Assembly: GCA_020833415.1 (NCBI GenBank)
Contig: JAJHQJ010000009.1
Span: forward strand, 1-39,298
DNA: 39,298 nucleotides
DNA from: Desulfurococcaceae archaeon
GTDB lineage: Archaea; Thermoproteota; Thermoprotei_A; Sulfolobales; NBVN01
Reading direction: 5' to 3'
Shown here: positions 7,535 to 14,145 of the stretch, piece after piece
How positions within the stretch are numbered: position 1 is the first letter of the stretch
Layout of the letters: every line of letters starts with the position of its first letter
Notes under the pieces: model-generated
What the model was told of the DNA's origin: nothing
The model's database searches: none
The model's input: the letters and a program-made list of their open reading frames with translations, nothing else
Made by a program: the position numbers and the translations under genes

Positions 7535-8821
7535 CTACCTAGACTTGAACTTCTGCTCATCGAAGTCCTTGAGGACTAGCTTGCTTATTACTAGGCAGCC
7601 CAGCGGGTCGCCCGTCACGTTCAGCATGGTGTTCGGCATGTCTATTAGTGTGTAGACACCGGCTATCCAGCCAACCGGCTCCATAGGTAGCCCCAGGGTC
7701 GACATAGTCATCGCAGCTATCACTATCCCACCACCAGGTACGCCAGCACATGCGGCTGAGCCTAGGAGACCCATGATCAGGGCCATGAACGTCCCCACAC
7801 CCCCGAGTGGCACATTGTACATCTGGGATACCCACACAGCGTATATGGGCATCTCAGCAGCTACTGCCTGCATGTTGATTGTTGCCGCTATAGGCAGTAC
7901 TATGCTGGCTACGTCTGCCGGTACTCCCAGCTCCCTAGTTACCCTCATAGTGACCGGTAGGGTCGCGCTGCTACTGCAGGTAGTGAAGGCTGTTAACATA
8001 GCTGGATATATCTTCCTCCAGAACCGGATCGGGCTGAGCCTCAGGATCGCTGCCAGCACTATCGGGTGGTAGATGAAGAGTACTATGGCGTAGCTGATCC
8101 ACTGTGTGACTATCATGGCCCCAACAGCTGTTAGCCCCATAGCCCCGACGGTAGCTGTTAGGTTAGCCATTAAGGCGAACACACCTATCGGCGCGTACCA
8201 GAGTATTAAGTCAATTATCTTGTAGATTACCGCTAGGATCGCTGCCAGCAGCTTCGAGAGGAACTCCTTGGTATCTGGTGAGAAGGTGCCTATCATAGCT
8301 ATCGCGAAGCCTGTTAGGAGGGCCATCACGATTATCTGGAGGGCGTTAAGCTCTAGGAACGGCTGGACGGGGTTCCTAGGTATGAGCCCTAGTAGGACGT
8401 CTACAGCTGAGGCAGGCTCCGGAGCTGTCCAGCCCTCAGGTGGCTTTAGCTGTAGGCCCACACCTGGGCGGAGTACCGTGGCCATCGTGTAGCCTGTAGC
8501 TGCTGATAGTATACCCATAATCGCCCAGTAGGTGAAGAACCCACTGAATATCTTACCGAGCCTAGTGTAGGTCCTGACAGTAGTCACAGCCCACGCTATC
8601 GATACGAATATTAGGGGACCTACAACGAACTTCAGTAGGTAGATGAATATATCGCCAAGGAACTTGATGCCGGTAACTGGCTGGCCAATACCTAACCCAG
8701 CGACAATACCGATCAGGGTAGCTAAGAGCATTAGCAGTGGTCTCCTCCCAGGCCTTAGAGCTAACTCGAAGGCCTCAGCTCCCCCAGAACCTCCGCTAGA
8801 GGAGCTCACGTAACTCACCAC
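7535..8821 (-). CDS. Dicarboxylate/amino acid:cation symporter, GltPh fold, with altered binding site
   Basis: A 428-residue membrane carrier of the glutamate transporter family. HP1 reads TCSSSATLPVTMRV, TM7 ATINMQAVA, HP2 AGVPGGG and TM8 DMPNTMLNVTGD. Relative to the aspartate transporter GltPh, D394, N401 and D405 are kept. Arg397, which pairs with the substrate side-chain carboxylate, is Asn. Thr314 of NMDGT is Val, the Na3-site Asp312 is Gln, and Asp390 is Tyr. It is therefore unlikely to carry aspartate like GltPh, and a neutral or amide amino acid is a reasonable guess given the downstream asparaginase. A TATA box is centred 25 bases upstream of the GTG start. Fold certain, substrate inferred. 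Confidence 0.9.
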   Translation of the reverse strand: MVSYVSSSSGGSGGAEAFELALRPGRRPLLMLLATLIGIVAGLGIGQPVTGIKFLGDIFIYLLKFVVGPLIFVSIAWAVTTVRTYTRLGKIFSGFFTYWAIMGILSAATGYTMATVLRPGVGLQLKPPEGWTAPEPASAVDVLLGLIPRNPVQPFLELNALQIIVMALLTGFAIAMIGTFSPDTKEFLSKLLAAILAVIYKIIDLILWYAPIGVFALMANLTATVGAMGLTAVGAMIVTQWISYAIVLFIYHPIVLAAILRLSPIRFWRKIYPAMLTAFTTCSSSATLPVTMRVTRELGVPADVASIVLPIAATINMQAVAAEMPIYAVWVSQMYNVPLGGVGTFMALIMGLLGSAACAGVPGGGIVIAAMTMSTLGLPMEPVGWIAGVYTLIDMPNTMLNVTGDPLGCLVISKLVLKDFDEQKFKSR

Positions 8822-8840
8822 ATAATAACCGCAGAGGTAA

Positions 8841-8851
8841 CCTTAAAAAAG
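8841..8851 (-). promoter_or_regulatory. TATA box for the transporter/asparaginase operon
   Basis: CTTTTTTAAGG on the minus strand is centred about 25 bases upstream of the GTG start at 8821, again consistent with a leaderless mRNA. Confidence 0.65.
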
Positions 8852-8883
8852 CACATGGTCCGCATGTTTATGGGTTTAGGAAG

Positions 8884-9328
8884 TCGCTTCTATCTGGGCC
8901 CGCGCCGCCCTACGAGCCGGTTACCTCCCCCGAGGTGATTCGGGTCGTTGAGGGCCTAGTACTCCCCGAGGTGGTTACTGGCGATCTTGTCTCTAGGTTT
9001 GTTCGGGGGGCTGTCCGCCTAGGTACCTGGATATTCCACACCCTAGTAGAGACGACCCTGGGGATGGTGTACGCCATAGTTAGGAGGGTGGATGCCCAGC
9101 TAAGACTACGCGGTAGGAGCCTGGGAGGAGGGGCGAGGCCCTACTCTCAGTAGCAATACTAGCGGTATCCATAGTTACAGCTCAAGCGGGTCTCGTGGCC
9201 CTAGTAGCAGCTGGGTACGGGACGATGGCGTGGGTGTTCTTCGTAGTCTACTTCGTACCCTAATCACGGTCGGACTCATCAGGTTGGCCAGGCCTAACTG
9301 GATGAGGGAGTTCTGGGCTAGAGCCTAG
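8884..9328 (+). pseudogene. Remnant of an antiporter-like (NuoL/Mrp/Hyd-4 type) membrane subunit, two frameshifts
   Basis: Three consecutive segments in different frames read as one protein C-terminus. Segment one contains GLVLPEVVTGDLVSRFVRGA and VRRVDAQLRLRGRSLGGG. Segment two continues EALLSVAILAVSIVTAQAGL and AWVFFVVYFV. Segment three is LITVGLIRLARPNWMREFWARA and a stop. The first shift falls at a G run near 9130, the second at a CCC near 9258. An amphipathic stretch followed by a final membrane helix is how NuoL-type antiporter subunits of complex I or membrane hydrogenases end, but this family guess is weak. There is no convincing start. It may be a decayed fragment or carry assembly indels. 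The rest of 8822-9420 holds only promoters. Confidence 0.45.
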
Positions 9329-9420
9329 ACCCCCCTTTCCCTCACGGTTCCCCGCTCTCTAACGAACTCACTACCGGGCTTATTTAGGCTTAGGCCTACG
9401 TAGTACCCAGGGGTGAGGGC

Positions 9421-10605
9421 TTGGGCTCGTCGCGTAGGGCTGTCCTAGTGTTCCTCCTCCTAGGTCTGGTCTCGCTGTTCGCCGACATGGTCTACGAGGG
9501 CGGTAGGTCCATTAGTGGGGCCTACCTAGCTGAGGTCGGGGCCCCGGCTGTAGCAGCAGCCATGATAGGTGTTGGTGAGTTCCTGGGCCTCGTCTTCAGG
9601 CTCGTATCGGGCTACGTTGCGACGGTATTTCACTCCTCAACGGTACTCTGGGGCTCGACGCTACTGGGCTACCTACTGACCTCGGTCAGTATCCCGGCTA
9701 TAGCTATCGCACCTACCTGGCACACCGTCGTAGCTCTCTACATAGCCGATAGGCTTGGTAAGGGGTTGAGGGCCCCCGCGAGGGATGTTATACTGGCCGA
9801 GGTCTCCGAGGGTATAGGTGTTGGTAAGGGGTTCGGGGTCCACGAGCTCCTAGACCAGCTGGGGGCCTTCGCCGGGCCGGTATTGGTTAGCGTACTCCTA
9901 GCCCTCTACGGGTATAGGGTGGCCTACCTCACCCTCCTAATCCCGGGTGCCGTAGCCGTACTGTTGGTAGCCACAGCGTGGCGGCTCTACCCAATCCTCA
10001 GGTCGACCTCCAGGGGTGGTGCTAGTTCTAGGACCCTCGTCTTCAGGGGGTACGGCCGCTCCTTCTGGCTCTACGTCGCGGCTACCAGTGCCCTAGCCCT
10101 AGGGTTCATGCACTGGTCCATAGCATCCTACTACCTCAAGGTCCGGGGTGCTGTAGGTGATGTAGAGATAGGCCTGATCTACGCGGTAGCTATGCTCGTC
10201 GACGCGCTCGTAGCTATACCCCTGGGGGCCCTCTTCGATAGGGTGGGCCTGAGGGCACTACTCCCAGTCCCAGCCCTAGTACCCGCGTTCGTAGTACTGG
10301 TGGCCTACGCACCGCGCGAGCTGCTGTACCTCTCGGCGGTACCCTGGGGTATCGTCATGTGCTCGGAGGAGAGCATCATGAGGGCCTCAATAGCTGTACT
10401 CGTAGAGCCCCCCAGGAGGCCCCTAGCGTACGGAGTCTTCGGACTGGTCTTCGGGTTAGCCTGGGCTATCGGGGGCTACGTATACACATCACTACTGGCG
10501 GAACCCCTCTACATGCTACTCTACGCGGTAGCCGCATCGGCGACCTCCCTCTACCTCTACGCACACCTAGCTAGGCACAGCCAGGGGGGACCGCGGGCTA
10601 GCTAG
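9421..10605 (+). CDS. Major facilitator superfamily transporter
   Basis: A 394-residue protein with about twelve hydrophobic segments and the MFS N-terminal pattern LVSLFADMVYEGGRSISGAY. The loop RLGKGLRAPARDVILAEV between helices 4 and 5 is shared with other prokaryotic MFS efflux permeases. The charged loop GALFDRVGLRALL in the second half mirrors the TM2-3 signature. It starts at TTG, preceded by an A/T-rich element (GCTTATTTAGG) about 35 bases upstream. It is not obviously in an operon: the next gene is convergent. Substrate cannot be told from sequence. Confidence 0.85.
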   Translation: MGSSRRAVLVFLLLGLVSLFADMVYEGGRSISGAYLAEVGAPAVAAAMIGVGEFLGLVFRLVSGYVATVFHSSTVLWGSTLLGYLLTSVSIPAIAIAPTWHTVVALYIADRLGKGLRAPARDVILAEVSEGIGVGKGFGVHELLDQLGAFAGPVLVSVLLALYGYRVAYLTLLIPGAVAVLLVATAWRLYPILRSTSRGGASSRTLVFRGYGRSFWLYVAATSALALGFMHWSIASYYLKVRGAVGDVEIGLIYAVAMLVDALVAIPLGALFDRVGLRALLPVPALVPAFVVLVAYAPRELLYLSAVPWGIVMCSEESIMRASIAVLVEPPRRPLAYGVFGLVFGLAWAIGGYVYTSLLAEPLYMLLYAVAASATSLYLYAHLARHSQGGPRAS

Positions 10606-10740
10606 GGGTCTACGTAGTCCCGGGGCTTGCTAGACTACTGAAAGGATTCAGGAGGACGCGGGGGTAGGGTCCCACTTCTAGGCTAGTTAGTCGTAGCCGA
10701 AGGCCCTGCCCTTCAGGATGAGGAGGTCGAGCAGGTGGTT

Positions 10741-11688
10741 CTACCCCATGCTTCTGAGGTGGCTTACCTCTATTACAGCCCTGAAGACCTCTAGTGGGGA
10801 GCCGAAGGCCTCGTAGAACGCGTCCGAGTAGTACCTCGAGAAGGTATCTAGGAGCCTTGTGAGGGCCTCGGCAACGGCCCCGGAGATCGGGGTGTCCAGG
10901 GGTGCTGGCTCGTAGTAGTCGACCCCCTTCAGTAGGGCTGTTGCGAAGTACCAAACGGTCTTAGCTATCTTCCTCCCCTTAACGGGGGATAGGGATGCCC
11001 CGGTGGAGGAGAAGGATGTGTGCAGTAGGTAGATACCCACGATCCTCTGGGGGAGCTTGGGGGTGTTCAGTAGGTCCAGGTCAACAACCCCGTAGCCGTG
11101 CCTGGTCACCTCGGATGAACCGACCCTAGCACCGTAGAGCTCCCCCACCCTGGGATCGAAGACGAGGACCCTGGTACCACCGTAGACCTCGAGGCCCCGG
11201 TCCCCGGGTCTTACGACGGTGTTCTCGGTGGACAGTACGTAGTAGCCGTGGGCTAGTGCTATAGCAGCTACACTACTCTTACCCGTATGGGGGTACCCGA
11301 GGAGTAGTACAGCCCTCTCTCCATCGCTAATAGCTACGGAGTCCGTGAGTAGTACGAGGCCCCTCCTAGCAAGGCCCCTAGCGGTAACCTGGAGTAGGAA
11401 GAAGACGGGGGACTCGTTTACGTAGGCCTCCGGTAGCCCCCCTCTTACCCTGTAGTAGTCCGGCTCGGCGGGGCTATCAGTAAACACCGCCGACTCGACT
11501 GCGAAGCCCTCACCTGGAAGCCACTCCACAACAGCTTGAGGGGTTTCAGAACAGCCTACCGGTCTAGCCGGGGGGAGGTACCTCCTGGAGAAGGTCGATG
11601 AGAGGGCTAGGAGGAGGCTATCCGGATCTCCGTACACGACTTTAACGAGGGCTCCGCAGAGGTCTAAGCATAGCTCTGAGCTAGGCAT
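10741..11688 (-). CDS. HPr kinase-like P-loop protein, function unknown
   Basis: A 315-residue protein with a Walker A motif GYPHTGKSS at residues 131-139 and the following ENTVV...GGTRVLVFDP segment seen in the C-terminal catalytic fold of HPr serine kinase/phosphorylase and its archaeal relatives. HPr itself is generally absent from such archaea, so the partner is unknown. The N-terminal 120 residues are unlike bacterial HprK and form a separate region. The stop is a TAG. The same frame then stays open for 17 more codons to a TAA (NHLLDLLILKGRAFGYD) with normal codon use, so the C-terminus may once have been, or may still be, longer. A TATA-like CTTTTATCC lies about 36 bases upstream of the ATG. 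Confidence 0.7.
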   Translation of the reverse strand: MPSSELCLDLCGALVKVVYGDPDSLLLALSSTFSRRYLPPARPVGCSETPQAVVEWLPGEGFAVESAVFTDSPAEPDYYRVRGGLPEAYVNESPVFFLLQVTARGLARRGLVLLTDSVAISDGERAVLLLGYPHTGKSSVAAIALAHGYYVLSTENTVVRPGDRGLEVYGGTRVLVFDPRVGELYGARVGSSEVTRHGYGVVDLDLLNTPKLPQRIVGIYLLHTSFSSTGASLSPVKGRKIAKTVWYFATALLKGVDYYEPAPLDTPISGAVAEALTRLLDTFSRYYSDAFYEAFGSPLEVFRAVIEVSHLRSMG

Positions 11689-11789
11689 GTGCGTAGCCCC
11701 CCACTAGAGCTCCGGGGGGATAAAAGTACCTGCGGCCCTCGGGGGTGTGTTACGCTAGTATGGTACTCCCCTAGAGTTATTAACCTACG

Positions 11790-11799
11790 CTTTAAGGAT
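11790..11799 (+). promoter_or_regulatory. TATA-like element for sucCD
   Basis: CTTTAAGGAT lies about 20 bases upstream of the sucC ATG. A TTATTAA lies a few bases further upstream. Either could serve; spacing favours a leaderless or very short-leader transcript. Confidence 0.5.
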
Positions 11800-11813
11800 A
11801 CTCGGGTAGCTGT

Positions 11814-12956
11814 ATGAAGCTCTATGAGTACGAGAGTAAGGAGATAGCACTACGCTACGGTATCCCAGTCCCCCGTGGACGTGTTGCATCTAGCCCCGAC
11901 GAGGCTCAGCAGGTTGCTGGGGAGTTAGGTGCTGTAGTACTGAAGGCTCAGGTACTCGTTGGTGGTAGGGGGCTTGCTGGTGGTGTGAGGATTGCCGAGA
12001 GTCCGGAGGAGGCCTACGCTATCGCTAGGGATCTCCTATCTAGCAGTATTCGGGGTGAGAGGGTGGAGAGACTCCTCGTTGAGGAGAGGGTGTGTATAGG
12101 TAGGGAGCTCTACCTCTCCCTAACATTGGATAGGGCTGCCCGCAGGCTGGTCTACCTCATCTCTGAGATGGGTGGTGTTGAGATAGAGGAGCTGGCTAGG
12201 AGGTACCCGGAGAAGATCCACAGGGTATACGTTGACCCGGTAGTTGGGTATACGGACTACATGGCTAGGGAGGCTCTTAGAGTACTTAACCTCCCGTGGA
12301 GCCTCCTACCGGAGGTTGCCAAGATCATGGGAGCTATGTTCAGGATCGCGATGGACTACGACGCCGAGCTTGTAGAGTTCAACCCACTAGCACTAACGTG
12401 TGATGGAAGGCTCGTCGCTTTAGATGCGAAGGTCATTGTCGACGATAACGCGCTGTTTAGGCGTCCAGAGCTTCAGAGACTCTACGGGAGGGATATGAGT
12501 GATTATGAGAGGAGGGCTAGGGAGCTTGGCTTTAGCTACGTTGAGCTTGACGGGGATATAGGGGTTATATGCAATGGTGCCGGCCTTACGATGGCTACAA
12601 TGGACTCCATACTCTACTTCGGTGGTAGACCAGCTAACTTCCTCGACCTCGGGGGTGGGGCGTCTAGTGAGAGGGTTAGGGAGGCTGCTAAGCTCATGCT
12701 TACCCACCCTAGGGTTAGGGTACTACTAGTCAACATATTCGGAGGTATAACGAGGTGTGATGAGGTTGCTAGGGGGATTGTAGAGGCTACCAAGGAGGTG
12801 GGGGTCTCGAAACCTATCGTTGTTAGAATGCTCGGTACTAATGAGGAGGAGGGTAGGAGGATACTCACTGAGTACGGGATGCAGGCGTTTAGTGAGATGG
12901 ATGAGGCTGTAAGGAGAGCTATTGAGATAGCTAGGCAGATCTCCTCAGCTGGGTAG
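11814..12956 (+). CDS. sucC: Succinyl-CoA synthetase (ADP-forming) beta subunit
   Basis: With SucD interconverts succinate, CoA and nucleoside triphosphate with succinyl-CoA. The 380-residue protein begins MKLYEYESKEIALRYGIPVP, the standard SucC start, with the ATP-grasp stretch AVVLKAQVLVGGRGLAGGV, and later VNIFGGITRCDEVARGI in the C-terminal CoA-ligase domain. Its length is normal. The ATG follows a TATA-like TTTAAGG by about 20 bases, so the message is nearly leaderless. sucD follows after 12 bases. The pair converges on the fumarate reductase operon, completing the succinate branch in this region. Confidence 0.96.
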   Translation: MKLYEYESKEIALRYGIPVPRGRVASSPDEAQQVAGELGAVVLKAQVLVGGRGLAGGVRIAESPEEAYAIARDLLSSSIRGERVERLLVEERVCIGRELYLSLTLDRAARRLVYLISEMGGVEIEELARRYPEKIHRVYVDPVVGYTDYMAREALRVLNLPWSLLPEVAKIMGAMFRIAMDYDAELVEFNPLALTCDGRLVALDAKVIVDDNALFRRPELQRLYGRDMSDYERRARELGFSYVELDGDIGVICNGAGLTMATMDSILYFGGRPANFLDLGGGASSERVREAAKLMLTHPRVRVLLVNIFGGITRCDEVARGIVEATKEVGVSKPIVVRMLGTNEEEGRRILTEYGMQAFSEMDEAVRRAIEIARQISSAG

Positions 12957-12968
12957 GGGTGGTGCTCT

Positions 12969-13847
12969 GTGGGTATACTCGTAAACTCCTTAACGAGGGT
13001 CGTAGTCCAGGGGATAACAGGTAGGGAGGGTAGCTTCCACACTAAGCTAATGCTCGAGTACGGGACGAGGATAGTTGCCGGTACATCACCCGGTAAGGGA
13101 GGTACCTACGTACACGGAGTACCGGTGTATAACAGTATCTACGAGGCTGTAGGGGAGCAGGGACCTGTAGATGCCTCGGTGGTGTTCGTCCCGGCGAGGT
13201 TCGCCCCGGATGCTATATACGAGGCTATCGACCACGGGTTGAGGGTTATCGTAGTGATAACTGAGGGTATACCGCTACACGATGAGGTTAGGTTCGTTAA
13301 CTACGCAAGGAGTAGGGGGGTGGCCCTAGTAGGCCCTAACTGCCCTGGAGTTATAACTGTTGGTGAGGCTAAGCTAGGTATTATGCCTAGCCACGTATTC
13401 AGGAGAGGCTACGTAGGGGTCGTATCTAGGAGCGGGACGCTAACCTATGAGATCGTTAGGGAGCTTACTAAGAGAGGCTACGGAGTGTCAACAGCTGTTG
13501 GTATAGGGGGAGACCCGGTAACGGGGCTAGACTTCGTAGACGTGTACAGCATGTTCCTTCAGGACCCGGAGACGAGGGCTGTTGTACTGATAGGTGAGAT
13601 AGGTGGGGATGCTGAGGAGAGGTTCGCAAGCTACTACAGTAAGCTAGCCCAGAGGAAGCCCGTAGTCGCCTACGTAGCTGGGAGGACGGCCCCGCCGGGG
13701 AAGAGGATGGGTCACGCGGGAGCAATAATATCGATGGGTCTAGGAGATTACTCATCGAAGAGGAAGGCCCTGGAGGGTGCGGGTATTCCAGTAGCTGAGA
13801 CACCATCTCAGGTACCTCTACTACTAGAGAAGGTCCTCGAAAGGTAA
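12969..13847 (+). CDS. sucD: Succinyl-CoA synthetase (ADP-forming) alpha subunit
   Basis: The alpha subunit binds CoA and carries the phosphohistidine. The CoA-binding Rossmann motif VVQGITGREGSFHTKLMLEYG is at the N-terminus, and the active-site histidine is in MGHAGAIISMG near residue 255. LVGPNCPGVITVGEAKLGIMP is the conserved middle segment. At 292 residues the length is normal. It follows sucC with a 12-base gap and a G-rich stretch before the GTG start. In a reductive C4 pathway it would activate succinate to succinyl-CoA. Confidence 0.96.
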   Translation: MGILVNSLTRVVVQGITGREGSFHTKLMLEYGTRIVAGTSPGKGGTYVHGVPVYNSIYEAVGEQGPVDASVVFVPARFAPDAIYEAIDHGLRVIVVITEGIPLHDEVRFVNYARSRGVALVGPNCPGVITVGEAKLGIMPSHVFRRGYVGVVSRSGTLTYEIVRELTKRGYGVSTAVGIGGDPVTGLDFVDVYSMFLQDPETRAVVLIGEIGGDAEERFASYYSKLAQRKPVVAYVAGRTAPPGKRMGHAGAIISMGLGDYSSKRKALEGAGIPVAETPSQVPLLLEKVLER

Positions 13848-13918
13848 CCTCCAAGTACTTGAGGAGGCCGGGTGAGACCCTTAAAAGGGGGAGGTAGGAT
13901 ATTACGAGGTTGTCGGTA

Positions 13919-13930
13919 GGTTTAAATAGG
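13919..13930 (+). promoter_or_regulatory. TATA box of a possible small transcription unit
   Basis: GGTTTAAATAGG is among the best archaeal TATA matches in the window. It lies downstream of sucD with no long ORF after it, which implies a short transcript starting near 13948. Confidence 0.5.
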
Positions 13931-13960
13931 TGTAGATAGCTGTGACCACCTGGTAAACCC

Positions 13961-13976
13961 ATTTTCTTATTTCTTA
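13961..13976 (+). terminator. Pyrimidine-rich tract, possible terminator after sucCD
   Basis: ATTTTCTTATTTCTTA is a T-rich run in an otherwise GC-rich intergenic region, the kind of sequence at which archaeal RNA polymerase terminates. Confidence 0.35.
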
Positions 13977-13992
13977 GATGATCTGCTCTGCA

Positions 13993-14085
13993 ATGACTCG
14001 GAAGCCCGGGTGGAAGCCCCGTGGCGTTGGGCTCTACCGGGGCCCGGGGGTGTGGGTGAGGCTGGGAACCAACACCAAGACCTAA
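13993..14085 (+). CDS. Possible 30-residue basic peptide or structured small RNA
   Basis: ATG to TAA encodes MTRKPGWKPRGVGLYRGPG and a basic C-terminus, glycine-, arginine- and lysine-rich. It lies about 45 bases downstream of the expected transcription start from the TATA box at 13919, and about 25 bases after a second T-rich element. The DNA is also strongly self-complementary, so the product could be an RNA. I recognise no family. Confidence 0.3.
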   Translation: MTRKPGWKPRGVGLYRGPGVWVRLGTNTKT

Positions 14086-14145
14086 CTCCACTAACGGAAG
14101 CGCATGTACGCACGGATACTGTCGAGTACTGTTAGTGGGAAAGCA

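Larger units (their letters stand above)
13848..14145. other. Convergent intergenic region with a strong plus-strand TATA box
   Basis: The region lies between the ends of sucD and the fumarate reductase flavoprotein gene. It contains GGTTTAAATAGG, a pyrimidine-rich tract (CCATTTTCTTATTTCTT) that could end sucCD transcription, a GC-rich segment able to fold (CCCCG/CGGGG and CCCGG/CCGGG pairings between about 14006 and 14050) and a 30-codon ORF. No tRNA or recognisable stable RNA was identified. Confidence 0.5.

Noticed and set aside
10610-10954. 114-residue minus-strand ORF overlapping the HPr-kinase-like gene
   Set aside because: Pro/Arg/Gly-rich shadow translation in the wrong frame of a gene with a clear Walker motif.
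12420-13042. Minus-strand ORFs of 95 and 142 residues inside sucC
   Set aside because: Shadows of sucC in other frames; no recognisable domain and they cross the sucC/sucD junction.
13990-14090. tRNA, RNase P or SRP RNA in the structured intergenic segment
   Set aside because: No T-loop consensus, no acceptor pairing, and none of the conserved RNase P or SRP motifs; a C/D guide also fails for lack of a CTGA box.
13468-14091. 207-codon minus-strand ORF antisense to sucD and the intergenic region
   Set aside because: Pro/Ser/Leu-rich low-complexity translation, no motif, no promoter, and antisense to the well-supported sucD.
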